Shown: positions 51,001 through 62,044, counted from the first letter of the stretch. The stretch is 64,000 nt of DNA from Eunapius fragilis (GCA_963681505.1 OY811977.1:4006352-4070351), one strand, 5' to 3'. A program made the numbers and translations. Notes: a model not told the origin generated them from the sequence alone.

Positions 51001-52236
51001 TTATGGTACCGGTAAACATGGCTATTACACACCATCCTGTGAACTTGCTGTGGGCGTTGTGTGATGCCTTGGAAGTAGGAGTATGACCACTCCCTGCACA
51101 TGTACATGTGTACACATGTAGGTGGATTGGGAATGTGACCATGATCTGTAGGTGATGTTGGGATGTGTATGGACTGTTGAGGAGGGGGTGTGGCATGGGT
51201 AGGTGACCCTGGGGTCCATGGGCCTGGCCCATTTTTGTTTCGTTAGTTGTTGTGACATACATGTAAATGTATTTTCTCACACTCACTCTGACACAATGCA
51301 TAAATCGTGATTTGATCAATGCATAAATCGTGATTTGTGTGTACGAAAAGAGTCCAGTTTTCATGTTTCATTGACAAATGCGATCCTTCTGAACTGAAGT
51401 TCTTCATGTGACCCGTCATGATTATGCAAGGCCCAGAAAATATTTTTAGTCCCAGAGCCCAGTGACAATCCTGTACCCATATGTGGAGTGGGAATGTGAC
51501 CACTCACTGTGGGAGGAATGGGAATGTGACCACTGCCCGTGGGAGGGGTGGGAATATGCCTCTGTGTGTACATTGATATACGTGTGGACCTGTGACCATG
51601 TGTGCAAACAGAACTACATGTACCATGCACTAAATTATTAATTTCATTACCTGAATGTTTAATGTCAAATAAACAAGGCATTGGTTTGTTTGAGGTTGTA
51701 TACGTTTTTCCCATGCACTGTCATATGCATTTACGGGAACGTGGAATAACACCTGGAACATTGGAAAATGACATATACATTGTGCTTTTTTTGTCTTGTA
51801 AAGGTCACTGCAGGTTAATTATGCCTTCAAGCAATTTTAATATCCTGTGGTCCTAAATGGGTAAACCTGAATATTAGCTACATGTACAATGTAAATGTAG
51901 CTATTTGGATGTCGATATTAGTACCTATTGGTAGATCAACCTTTCAACAACTTATTATTCTCAATAATTAACCATTAAGAAAGGGTTATTGAGAAGATTC
52001 TCTGTTGTTTTAAGCAATTTGGCTATGCACACAAAACGAGATAGGATTCATGTAAAAACAGTCACAGTACGTTTAATACTAACTCGAGAAATTCATTACT
52101 TTTCTTAGGCATATATTGATGTTCCACTCATTGCTATTTGGTAATAAATGACGGCTTTAGTAAACCAAAATTGTGAAAATGAGCTGCATGGACTCAGCGA
52201 TGCAGTTTATTAAACCAGTTACTGTTTTACGCATGC

Positions 52237-52307
<71 letters not shown>

Positions 52308-52840
52308 TTGCTCCATTATTATTTACACATTCATATAGCTCTATATGTAGCATTGACAGTGGCAGGTCAATTTGGATGTAATAAAATTACATGGGTACAG
52401 GTACAGTGGGTAGAGGTGTACATTGTATTTGTACTGTCTCTCTTCGTGCATATTTATATGTATTTATCACTCAAGCTAGGGGTAGTTCATATCCATGGAG
52501 GAGGCAACCAATCGTAATAGTGTGATATCAAACAGTTCTGTTTCCCTCTTACAGTCCACTTGAATACACCATCACCCTCGTGCGAGATGGAAAAGAAAGT
52601 CTAGGGTTTAGCATAGTGGGAGGAGCCAACTCATCCAAAGGCGACAGTCCCGTGTACATTAGGAGTGTGGCAGCCAACAGCATCACTGAGGAAGATGGTC
52701 GCTTGAGGCCTGGGGACGAGATCCTGAGGATCAATGGTATTCCTGTGGAGGGCATGTCCCAGAACAGTGTGATCCAACTGATTAGGAGCACCACAGGGAA
52801 CGTGACGTTAGCTATCATACCTGGAGAGTCTAGAGTATGA
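47220..52840 (+). CDS. Multi-PDZ scaffold protein, 3' part (seven exons)
   Basis: Exons 47220-47412, 47856-47925, 48159-48306, 48595-48780, 48895-49017, 49655-49854 and 52555-52840 join in frame to 402 codons ending in TGA. Four PDZ domains are visible: (1) truncated by the gap (GRLCPGDQILSVNGMDCAHA); (2) GRPLGIQIRSF ... LHVGDRILEANG; (3) ETFGMNVAGG ... QKGDIILSINGVSLLGKSHA; (4) ESLGFSIVGG ... LRPGDEILRINGIPVEGMSQ. Each has the GLGF-type ligand loop and the GD.IL..NG block. Such proteins cluster receptors, channels or polarity factors at membranes. The product ends GESRV, which fits a class I PDZ ligand. Intron 4 uses a GC donor. The layout recalls MUPP1/PATJ/GRIP-type scaffolds, but the N-terminus is missing, so no symbol is given. 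Confidence 0.9.
47413..47855 (+). repeat. G-rich minisatellite in PDZ intron 1
   Basis: Degenerate units of GGTGGGGTCAGGTGATGTGG and GTGATGTGGAGTTGGTG fill most of the intron. No gene inside. Confidence 0.85.
47981..48053. repeat. (GT)n microsatellite in PDZ intron 2
   Basis: GT repeat with a few GTAT interruptions, followed by a GA-rich run. Confidence 0.95.
49313..49401. repeat. Poly-G tract in PDZ intron 5
   Basis: About 85 G with five A interruptions; strong G-quadruplex potential on the transcribed strand of the scaffold gene. Confidence 0.95.
49855..52554 (+). other. Last intron of the PDZ gene
   Basis: Donor CAAG|GTTAGC and acceptor CTCTTACAG|. It includes a (CA)n tract at 52232-52304 and short degenerate GGAATGTGACCAC repeats (51110-51560). 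No gene supported. Confidence 0.75.
52232..52304. repeat. (CA)n microsatellite
   Basis: About 36 CA units inside the last PDZ intron. Confidence 0.95.
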
Positions 52841-53288
52841 ACCATTTCCTACAATTTCTTCAACTTTGTATTATTATTTTCACACTCTTGCATTGAAACA
52901 GAGAATCAGCCTGGTTTATATGTTGTATGTGTTCATATGTGCCTAATTCTATTCTATCACATTCTGGTCTCAATAATTTTGACCAGGCGGATTGGAAACG
53001 AATCACGTGCGCCATAGAGTTATACAATTTTAACACGCCCAATCCTTGCACGCACCTACGCTGACCAAAAAGGGGGCGGAGTTTAACGCTTGAATACAAG
53101 TCTTGAAGGTAATTTTAAAACATGACTGGAACAAGGTAGTCGATAGACGATCTACTAAAGATCGATTCATTGAATACTTATAGATTCGAGTTTGCGCCAT
53201 TTTTTTGACAATACAGATAGGCCATTACTTTTGGGACAGAATCCGTCGATCTAGAAGAACTGTCCTAATTGATGCTCGTCCATCGTAG

Positions 53289-53394
53289 TCTCGTACCCAA
53301 GCCCACATCGCAACTGCGGATGGATTACATCACCGCCTACTCGCGTAGCGGTGATGTAATCCATCCGCAGCTGCGATGTGGTTCTGGGTACGAG
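53289..53394. mobile_element. 106-bp palindromic MITE, GTCTCGTACCCA family
   Basis: Arms GTCTCGTACCCAAGCCCACA and, inverted, GTCTCGTACCCAGAACCACA, continuing through CATCGCA.CTGCGGATGGATT to a centre near 53340. The same end sequence occurs alone at 56976 and in diverged form at 22620. Confidence 0.9.
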
Positions 53395-53645
53395 ACAATG
53401 CGTATAGCATCTTCGCTGTGATGTTTCAGGTAACCTTACTCCTGGGAAAGCCGTGGTGTTGTGTTACGATGGTGACTGGTTTAGTTTTGGTACAGCTATG
53501 TTGGTTGCGTGCCCATCACATGCATGTTTTTAAAAACGTCCGATTAGTTCTGTGAATTTCTTAAAAGGTGATGGGCATGGCTCATTAAGAACGCGGAGAA
53601 AAGGGAAAGGGGAAGTATTTCGTCGAGGCAATTCCCCGCGTAAAG

Positions 53646-54051
53646 TTATGTGCCTGCTGCAGAAGGCTTAACCTTGTCCTTGCCTGATTCAGAGATAATA
53701 TCTCTACAGTAATATTTGTTATATGCCTGCTGTGCTATTCTAACCGCTTGTATGGATTGTTCAGCGTTATATAATAAATTTGAAAATGATGCCGGAAGGC
53801 TCGGGCATTTTGCCGCATCAAGTACAGTGCCGAGGCGACAATACATTGCATTTAGCGTTTCTGAATCGGATGAGTGGGAGTGGATGTCCAAGCGCCTAGC
53901 AATTCTTGATAAAGCCTCCTTTGCAGTGATTCTCCAGCCTCCATATGCCTCCACTACGAGAGGGACACATATCCAACCTCTTTCAACACAGCTCAAAGCA
54001 TTGTTCTCTAATTTCTCTTGTTCACCTACATTCGAGGATTGCGCGCGTTAA
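53646..54051 (-). mobile_element. LINE fragment: C-terminal tail, second copy
   Basis: The minus-strand frame reads ERGWICVPLVVEAYGGWRI then EALSRIARRLDIHSHSSDSE. This matches the tail of the adjacent LINE (ELGWLYFPLVAETYGAWGNE, then FLQLASRLATLTRR). Only the region downstream of the endonuclease survives. Confidence 0.7.
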
Positions 54052-54149
54052 TTAGTGTTGATTGGCACCGTTTCCAATCCCTCTATTTACTATTATTATG
54101 TGAATTATTACACATGGGTACAATCATATAGTTAATGTTAATTCAAAAT

Positions 54150-56780
54150 ACATCAGGAGAGGATGGCAGGCATTGGCCCTCACTAGATGGAGGTTGAGTC
54201 TGCCATAGACGTCTCTAAGTACAGCTGACTTGGGCCTGCGTGTAAGAGTGGCAAGCCGAGAAGCCAGCTGTAAGAAGGCTTAAACAGCTTCATTTCCCCA
54301 TGCACCATAAGTCTCTGCTACCAGGGGAAAATACAACCAGCCGAGTTCTTTGCATTTTGCATCATTGGCCCTGTGCTTTCTGCCTTCAGTGGTGAGGGCA
54401 GCTGACCCTGCAGACACTCCAGCTTCCATAGGGGTATGTGTGCTAAGCGGAGAGGTTACAGAGATATCAAAGGCAGCTGTCTTGCATTTGCCTGTTGTCC
54501 AGTTAGTCAATAGAAGGTCAGCAGGATGGGTGTGGCTATGATCGGCTGTGAGGTCATTGCCAGCTTCCACTTGGATGCCAAGATGGGCCCGGTGGCGTAT
54601 TTCAGCCAGAACATCACGAAGGGTGTTGTGTCGTACCACCACATCACCGCCACGCTTACAAGTGGTGGCATGATGTCCCAGAGGGTCAAGGGCATTACCA
54701 GGGCAGGGCCGTAGCCACAATAAATAAACTGGTCCGGCCACTAGTGGGAGCGAGGGTGGGAGATCATGAGGGATTTAATAAATTATAGTATTAAAATAAT
54801 AATTGGAAGTTGATTAGGCTAAAACCGGTCTGGCCATGGCCAGACTGGCCGGACTGGACGCTATGGCCCTGCAGGGCAAAGTGCACACTGTGATCCCTGG
54901 GAAGTGTCCATACCAAGCCACCATTTTATGGCAACTTGATGGACCGGTGCATCAAGATGTAGACCCAGCCCCTGTGATGGTAGAACAGACAGCCAGGATG
55001 ATTCATGTGGTGCGGAAACTGAAAGCAATCGAGCTTGGTCAGCAGTGGAGGAGGTTTCCATCAGCAGATTGAACATGCAAGTGTCCAATGTGCTGGATAG
55101 TTCTTTTTGGGAGACCAGAGATGCTGAGAGAAGGGCCAGAGTGAATTTGCAGTGCCTTATCAGGTGGAACAGCAGAATTAAAATCTGCGACTGCAGAACA
55201 GAGGTGAAGATTTGTCTCTGAACCAAACCCAGCTGAGCAAATGAAGGCTATATATGCTGCGGGTGCATGTAGTGAGTGAAGGCCCAACCCTCCCTTACAA
55301 AGGCCTAGAATTGCCTGTCTCCAAGCTGTATCTGAAATGTCCACAGCAGTGCAGGAGGAGAAGCACCTACGAACATCTAGGTCGTACAACTGGAGGGCTT
55401 CCCTAGATAATGATGGAGGTGTGGTACGTGAGAGGTGGGTAAGCCTGCAAAAGCCACCACATTTACGGAGCTGGGTTAGTGCAACCTGTGGATCCACCAA
55501 GCCAACATCCGCAAGCTTTGACAGGAGGTTTTGGGCTTCAGACCGTTTTCAGCTGATAAACTGGTGGCAAAAATCAGCATCTCTAATGGGAAAACCCAAT
55601 ATTTCAATGTTTGGTTTGTTGGACTTTTTAATGCCAGCTGGGAAAATGTCTAGTGAGCTTTGGCTAAACCGGCACCTCACACTTACTTATGTTGACATGG
55701 AGGCCGAGTGGTGGGCCCAACTCTTGGAGCCATTCATCATAGAACACCTTTGACCTGCAAGAGCACCATCATCCATGTACCAGGCATGGAAATTGAGACC
55801 AGCACACTCGTCTCTAGTTGAAATTGCTGCCACCAGGATGTTCAAGACCAATGAGAACAGCAATGGGCCCAGGGGGTTACCCTGCTGAACGCCCAGCTCT
55901 GATGTAAGGCAGCCCAAAGGATGCCAAAGGAATGGGTGATGGCCATAACACCAGTTAGCCCAAGGGAGCAGCTCTGGGAAGTGCTCAGCACACTCAGTTA
56001 AGGCTGCTTGGCGAGACACCATTTTAAACGCATTCTTCAGGTCCACCTTCAAAACAACAAAGTCATCCTCCAACCAAATGTTGCTCAATACAGTTTCTTA
56101 ATCCATGAACTATTTTTTCTGCACCAAAGGGGCATGCCACTCCATACTGAAAGGGTTTAAAAAACAGCTGAGCCTTCACCTTGACTGAAGCACAGAGACA
56201 TTTACCAACCAACCGGCGCAGAGCTTCTCCTACTGCTATGGGTTGGACATCAAAGGGGCACCCTGGTTTTGACTTATTCAAGCTAGGCTGTACGGTTGCC
56301 CCCAGCCAAATATGCAGTGATTTCAACAGGTGCATGCCTTACCTGCAGCCAGAAGATTTACAACTGCCCTGAGTGAGTGCAAAATTGGGGTCTGCAAAGG
56401 CACTTCTGCTGCATCTAGAAGATGTTGTATACGGAGCCCAGAAGGCCCAGCAGCAGTTAGCTTGGGGAATGAACGTAAGATTGCCATGAGATTGATCTCT
56501 GATGGAATTGAGGTTGATGCATCAGATGGGATTGAGGCTGTGGGGCATTCATTCTTGGGGTGTTTGGTTTCCAAAAGCCTCCTGGTCTCTTCATTGTTGG
56601 GGCAAAGCCAGGTGATACCAAGGTCTGGCAAGCTTTGCTGTAAAACCCATCTTGGGCCAGTGAAATAGCTGATGTAACTTGTTGTTTCTGTGGAATGTCC
56701 TTGGTGCGATGTAGTTTATTAGTGCCGATGCCCGTGACAATGCCATGTTCCATAAATCACTGAGTTGGTCCTGCATCCAA
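54150..56780 (-). mobile_element. LINE with R2-like (restriction-enzyme-like) endonuclease, decayed
   Basis: On the minus strand: an N-terminal region (56631-56323, SFPKLTAAGPSGLRIQHLLD), RT fingers (about 56270-56100), RT palm (56075-55750: VLKVDLKNAFKMVSRQAAL, GVQQGNPLGPLLFSL, HAWYMDDGALAG), thumb (55500-55039), then a zinc knuckle CALCPGNALDPLGHHATTC, RHNTLRDVL, and PADLLL...FDISVTSPL, the PD-(D/E)xK nuclease core. This order (RT, CCHC, nuclease) is that of R2/NeSL-type LINEs, which often insert at specific sites. Frame changes occur near 56330, 56070, 55690 and 55040, and a stop near 54280 (AV, stop, AFLQLASRL). A 168-bp MITE interrupts the knuckle. Confidence 0.8.
54704..54871. mobile_element. 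168-bp MITE inserted in the LINE
   Basis: Ends CAGGGCCGTAGCC and, inverted, CAGGGCCATAGCG. A 5-bp target duplication CAGGG flanks it (54699-54703, 54872-54876). Its removal would leave the LINE zinc-knuckle frame (CALCPGNALD) continuous, which proves insertion after the LINE was in place. Confidence 0.9.
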
Positions 56781-57200
56781 AGATCACAAAGAAACTCTAT
56801 TATAAATAATGTATATAGAGAATTCTATTAATCAAATGCGCACGCGGTATGAAATGACATTTTCCAATATAGTAAATGAAATTTTTACCATAATGTCGAT
56901 GTTACATATGCCCATATTTGCTAATAGATTAACACCACATCTGATTATAGTAAATATACTAATAATTTAATTGCAGTCTCGTACCCAGACCAACTACAAA
57001 GATGTTCATCGCTGATGTAATATACGGTCGCCCTAGTTGGACACTGTTTAAACTCAGGCAGAAAAATAAAAGGTTGATGTTTGGGGGAAGGGTTGGTAGA
57101 GAAAAATAAAAATAAACGACGAGGTCAAATGGGTGGTTTCATATAGAAGATAACCCTAGCCCAACGGACCTCTAATATATAGAGGTGTATCACTGCGTAC
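56781..57200. other. Intergenic, no gene seen
   Basis: Contains a lone GTCTCGTACCCAGACC end (56976) of the 53289 MITE family. Otherwise featureless. Confidence 0.5.
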
Positions 57201-57760
57201 TAGGCCTGTCCAAAAAATTGTCACACAAAAATTCTCAAAAATTCCGACCGCAAAATATGCTCCGTAAGATTTCCAAATTCCACCAAAAAATGCCGGTTAT
57301 CTTTTTAACCGTCACGATGGTTTAATTTGGTCCAACGCACAAGGAAGCGGCGAAAGATGAGGAAAGGCCAGACACACAAATTAAGACACAACAAATAAGT
57401 ACGACGGTTCGAGTGCAACACCCGTACGCTCTGGATTGCAAAAGACGACAACGAATCAGCCACTTTAGCGATGCCTGCTGCTACAGTGACCTTGGGTCTG
57501 GCCGTTTTTCGATTGTCTTTTTCTGGCCAATTAGGACGATGCAGTGGCGTCGGAAGGAGATAATAGTAGGGGGGGGGCGCTAAGGGTGATGCCCCGGGGA
57601 CCCCTCCCGCCCAGCTCGGGGGCATGGGGGAGCGCTGTGAGCTCCCCCATCGAGCCCCAGAAGCCAACGCTTTTCGCGTTTACAAAACTCCAAAAACTAC
57701 ACAAAAACGCGGCGGCCACGCAAGATGCCTAGGCCTTTATTATACATGTATAAATGTGTG

Positions 57761-57980
57761 TATACTAAGCCCGGCCCCCACAAAAAATGGCTCGTGTTTA
57801 AACGAGCGTATCGTCGTAATCATTAACGCTAGCGCGTACCTGTTCCAACATTTTTTGAAAAAAAAAAATGGTGCTCTAACAAGATTTTGAAGAACGGCGC
57901 GCAGCAGAGCTCGAGATTACGACAATACGCTCGTTCAAAGATGAGTCATTTTTTGGTGGTGGCGGAGGGAGGTTAGTATA
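57761..57980. mobile_element. 220-bp MITE with TA-type ends (inner of nest)
   Basis: TATACTAAGCCC at 57761 and inverse GGTTAGTATA at 57971. Longer arms CAAAAAATGGCTCGTGTTTA...ACGAGCGTATCGTCGTAATC and their inverse. Centre A/T-rich. Confidence 0.8.
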
Positions 57981-58072
57981 TTCTTTGCTGACACTTCATT
58001 ACTGCGATACGCAGCACTTTATATGGCAATTGACCCTACGCGAGCGGGAATTGGCAGTTGTTAGCATTATCA

Positions 58073-58113
58073 TAGATAATAGAGTAGCTACTCTATTATC
58101 TATGGCATTATCT
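58073..58113. mobile_element. Short palindrome related to the 1.17-kb element ends
   Basis: CATAGATAATAGAGTAG followed at once by its inverse CTACTCTATTATCTATG. The arm resembles the CATAGATATTAGAGTAG ends of 45095-46262, so it may be a minimal derivative of that family. Confidence 0.7.
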
Positions 58114-58507
58114 GATTCACTGAAATGTTAATAGATTGTGCTGTGCGGATGTTCGATCATAATTGGCACCACATGCAGCGATACTTAGGATTGTGAATAA
58201 AATTAACCCCAGCCAATAATGGGGGGGGGGCGGGGGCGGAAGGATACGTTCGCCCCCCTAGGGGGGGGGGGGGGGGGGGGGGGCGATAGCCCCCTCTGCC
58301 CCCCCGGTTCCGACGCCTATGCGATGGGACCTCGTTGTTCGCCATAATAGTGATAAACCGTTTATTTCGGCATACCGTTAGTTTTTATGGTTTACTGACC
58401 GTTGTCGGTAGTATGCGATGTGTATATAATTGGAAAATGCTGGCATTTTGTGAAATTAGAAACTGCCTAAAAATGCCGAAATTCCGGTGGAATTTTTTCG
58501 ACAGGCC

Positions 58508-58754
58508 TACTGCATACTGCACTTTAATATAGCAAATTATTCACAGATTGCACTGTGCAGTTGTAGTTGGCCAACCGAGTTAATATGATTACGCTTTAAC
58601 TGCATATTTGAGCCATAACGCGCAATGCTGTGTTGGGTCCGTTGAGCCAGGGTGTTATCTTCTCTTCTTTATGTGCTATATCAGCCTATATGATCCTTAA
58701 TGCACCACCATCTCATTACTTGAACTGGTTCTGGTAGTTCTCACTGGTGATTCA
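58508..58754. other. Intergenic, no gene seen
   Basis: No supported feature. Confidence 0.4.
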
Positions 58755-58930
58755 CATGTGGAGGAGGCAACCTGTGCCCTCCCCCCTATGCATGAATACA
58801 CCATGGGGGCCGTTCATAAATTACGTCATGCTATTTTGACCATTATGGACCCCCCCCCCCCCCTCGTCACACATTATCCCATACTGATTTATGTTAATGT
58901 ATACATCGTCACACTGGCTGATACCCCCAC

Positions 58931-58961
<31 letters not shown>

Positions 58962-59142
58962 TTCATCGTGACGGAATTTATGAACGGCCCCATGCATTCG
59001 AGATGGAAAGGAAAGTCAAGGGTTCAGCATAGTCATCCAAAGGCAACAGTCCCTTGTACATTATGAGTGTGGCAGCAAACAGCATCACTGAAGAGGATGA
59101 TCACCTGAGGCCCTAGATCACGATCAAGGATGAATGGTATTG
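58755..59142 (+). pseudogene. Decayed duplicate of the last PDZ exon, split by a MITE
   Basis: 58999-59142 matches 52586-52745 (CGAGATGGAAAGGAAAGTCA, GGCAACAGTCCCTTGTACAT, GTGTGGCAGCAAACAGCATC). 58755-58802 matches the preceding intron end and exon start (TGGAGGAGGCAACC, TGAATACACCAT). So the duplication was of genomic DNA, including intron sequence, not of mRNA. A stop and deletions, for example loss of the GGGAGGAGCC loop sequence, destroy the domain. It lies 6 kb downstream of the parent exon. Confidence 0.88.
58806..58991. mobile_element. GGGGCCGTTCATAAATTACG MITE
   Basis: Ends GGGGCCGTTCATAAATTACG and, inverted, GGGGCCGTTCATAAATTCCG; the interior has two long C-runs (58850-58862, 58931-58961). 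ATG flanks both sides (58803-58805, 58992-58994), a probable 3-bp target duplication within the PDZ pseudo-exon. This end sequence is widespread in invertebrate MITEs. Confidence 0.88.
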
Positions 59143-59339
59143 CCTAATCAATGGAAAACTGAAAAAGCGGCTGGGGCTGTGCTCGCCACGGGTGGGGCAC
59201 GCCCCCTCACGTACCCTCCCCCCCTTCATGAATTTAATCTTAGACCCCCCCTTCCGGAATTCGATCTGCCCCTGACATGCCTGACTCTTAAAAACTAAAT
59301 CAGCATGTGTATATGTGCATGCATATTTAATTTTACTTA

Positions 59340-59961
59340 GGCCACTCCAAACTGGACTCTATAGTTTCCCGTCCCCGCCCGCATGCTAAATAGCCGACCG
59401 CCTAAAACTTGTATTATTGCTTATTAAAGACATACTTTTGTATTATTTGAATAATTAATAAATATCAACTTCAATAAATGGTCTGCTTATTAAAAATCCT
59501 GCACCATTTTGGCTAGGCTATTATAATAGCGACGATGGTTTTAATAAGCGTCAGTGTTAAATTTGATGTTTGTTGCAAGAAGACTCTGCTAACGTGGACA
59601 GTGCTAGAAACACATTATGATACACTCACTGTTAGCACCTTCTATGAAACTGTAAGCGAAGAAAGGTATCGCGCGGGTGCAGTGCCATCCTAGGAAAGTC
59701 GGCAAGCATGTTTTATGTATGTTTATTCAATCTTAAAAGCAGCATAAGTTTTTAATATAGCCGCCGATCTTCCCGGAATGACACTGCTTTCCGTCTATAG
59801 GCGCACGTGCTTATTTATGATTTATTCTGTACTGAGATGTAAGGTCTGGGCACCGAAATTAATCATATTAACAATAATACAATAATACAAATACACCGCC
59901 CGCCCGCATCATATTTTCGAGGAAGGGTGGACGGGAAACTAAAGTCCAGTTTGGAGTGGCC
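59340..59961. mobile_element. 622-bp non-autonomous element with TA target sites
   Basis: GGCCACTCCAAACTGGACT (59340) and its exact inverse near 59943-59961, then GTTTCCCGTCC in both arms; TA on each side, as in Tc1/mariner insertions. No coding region inside. Confidence 0.88.
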
Positions 59962-60239
59962 TAACAGAGCTAGGCCTTCTTTTTTTCGGGATTGGCCTTG
60001 TAGAGCGCTCGGTCATTAGCTTTGTTCTCGTCTTGCTTTTGGAGGTATTCCGCTCGTTGCTTTGATCTCTTCTTTTGATTACACGAAAGCATTTTTAGAA
60101 TATTAAAACAACTTCACTAGCCAAAGTAACAACTAAACTGCGATATGTAGGAACATCAATAAATTTAGTGCAGGTTAGAGTATTTATACTGCCTAAAATT
60201 AGTAATAAAAATCTATTATATATCATTATTAAATAGAAC
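59962..60239. other. Intergenic, no gene seen
   Basis: AT-rich; no supported feature. Confidence 0.4.
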
Positions 60240-61884
60240 TTGATATATATGTTCTGTCCGGATGCAATACAATTATCCGGTTCAACAACCGGATTAATAG
60301 TGTTGCGCATGCTCAACACGCCGATCATGGATAAGAGCGCCAGCTGCAAGATCTTTGAAGAGTATGTAGATTCCTTGTTTCCTATTGGAGGGAAGCGTTC
60401 CAGGAGTGCTGTGATACGGCAGGACTTTGCCAAACGAATCGTTGATCACTTGAAAGGAAAACAAGATCCAGATGCCTCATTGGGACATTTCGTCAAAAAG
60501 GGTGGCTTTGCACTACTGGATATGCCATCGGCAGCATTCGTGATGTACTAGTTGTCTTTTTGAAGGAAGAAAAGCAGGTAAGAGTTCATTCAACGTTTAC
60601 GGCATCGCATGAAGTCAGATATTTACACCTCGCTGTACAGAATTCACTATGATAAAAGCTTCTCGCAGAGTTGCAACAGTGGAAGAGTTTTATAGCATAT
60701 TGGAGCAGGTTCACTCAAAAGACTGTCTACATGTGGGCTCAAAACAGACATTTGCCAAGGTTTGCACGTTTTAAATGTTCCTTATATGCTTTAGTTACAT
60801 GCATGCAGGTGATTCTAATTTTTTGTCTAGGTTCAATCTTTGAATGCTCCTAGAAGTGAGGTAGAGCATTTCATTAAGCTCTGTGAACCTTGCAGTCTTC
60901 GTGTTTCTCAAACACCCATGCATAATGTTGACCATTGGTCAAAGTTCTTATCCACTACCACAGAAGACTGCCAAAGAACTGACAAATGCTCTTGAGAAGT
61001 GGGTTTTCCCTATTGTTGGTCTCCCTACTATCCTGCATAGTGACAATGGGAGAGAATTTGATTGAGGACGTTCTTGCCACTTGGCCAGGAGCTGTACAGC
61101 TAGTGAGTGGTTGGCCGCGACATCCTCAATTGCAAGGCCTGGTGGAACAAGCTCACTATTAACTGGAACTAATGATGAGTTCCAGAATTGCAGAGTCAGC
61201 ATCTAATTCTCCTCCCTGGACTCCTGCACTGGCTATCACACATTGTAAGTTCTGCCTTGCAAATGTACATAAAGAAACAAAACCCATGCATCTATTAATG
61301 GATTTCAGTTTATTATTCAGTCTTTTAAATTTCAAATGGTGCCTAAAAGTACACCCTTTATTCAGATATTGAACATTAACAACAGTCATTGGCATGGATA
61401 ACAATATCTACCATAATTGGTGTACCACCATCTACAGTCAAAGTGCATGATAGCAACCATGGACAACTACCTCATCGTGAGCAAAAGTTATTGGCAGATA
61501 TTTTGCAGTCTTTTCAAGCTGTTATTATAATCCATTACATTGATGTCCAAAAACAAGCTAATACAAGTTATTGCGACTTGTTCTCAAGCAGCTGCACTAA
61601 CTTTTGGTCAAGATCCTGCCATGATATATTTTGGTCAGGAAAAAATGAGGCAGGACGTTATCAACTGCTTTGAAATTGGACACATCTCATTGTTCCCAAC
61701 CCATGCATGGTCACCGAAACCCACAGAAACCTATTTATTGTATTTGCCATCTCATTGCATGATACAATGTTTCTCCGGTAAAGAATGGTTTCATAAGTCC
61801 TGTCTGTCTGTTCTTTCGAAATTCATTCATAACAAAAAAAACTTGTCTGCATGGAACTGTCAGTCATGTGCTGGTAATTGTTAG
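60240..61884 (+). mobile_element. Integrase / Ulp1 protease / PHD-finger transposon gene (KRBA2/Ginger-like), broken
   Basis: In order on the plus strand: an N-terminal helical block (60330-60500, RSAVIRQDFAKRIVDHLKGK); a zinc-region block (RRVATVEEFYSILEQVHSKD, about 60665); integrase core pieces (EKWVFPIVGLPTILHSDNGR near 61000; VQLVSGWPRHPQLQGLVEQA near 61095); an Ulp1-like cysteine-protease block (LPHREQKLLADILQSFQ near 61470; TFGQDPAMIYFGQEKMRQDV near 61600); and a PHD-like CxxC tail (WFHKSCLS...WNCQSC). Integrases joined to Ulp1 and PHD modules are known in Ginger-type DNA transposons. Several breaks are present and no terminal repeats were found. Confidence 0.65.
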
Positions 61885-62044
61885 GATATACAATGCACTG
61901 ATGATAGCATTCTTAATATGTTGTATTTGTTTCAGGTCTTCAGTGATGCATTCACACTCATGAATTTATAACGCATGGGCAGGGAGGTGAGGGGGTGGTG
62001 TATAGTTTTTGTTTCCATATGGTTGCCTCAATAAGTAGTTTATT
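61885..62044. other. Spacer, no gene seen
   Basis: No supported feature. Confidence 0.4.

Larger units (their letters stand above)
52960..54105. mobile_element. 1.15-kb inverted-repeat element, copy B (with nested insertions)
   Basis: GGATTGGAAACGAATCACGTG...CCATAGAG (52988-53022) matches the inverse of 46200-46240. The right end CCGTTTCCAATCC (54070) matches the copy A arm. Inside are a palindromic MITE (53289-53394) and a LINE fragment (53646-54051), not present in copy A. Confidence 0.5.
57542..58321. mobile_element. CAGTGGCGTCGG-ended element with 5-bp target duplication (middle of nest)
   Basis: CAGTGGCGTCGGAA at 57542 and inverse TTCCGACGCCTATG ending 58321. CGATG flanks both sides (57537-57541, 58322-58326). 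Internal G-runs adjoin both ends. It contains the element at 57761-57980 and the palindrome at 58073-58113. Confidence 0.8.
57203..58507. mobile_element. GGCCTGTC-ended element with TA target sites (outer of a nest)
   Basis: TAGGCCTGTCCAAAAAATT at 57201 and its inverse AATTTTTTCGACAGGCCTA ending 58509; TA on both sides. The arms are imperfect after about 20 bp. It contains the whole element at 57542-58321. Confidence 0.7.

Noticed and set aside
53646-54051. Separate host gene (GWICVPLVVEAYGGW)
   Set aside because: Matches the C-terminal tail of the neighbouring LINE, so it is a second LINE fragment.
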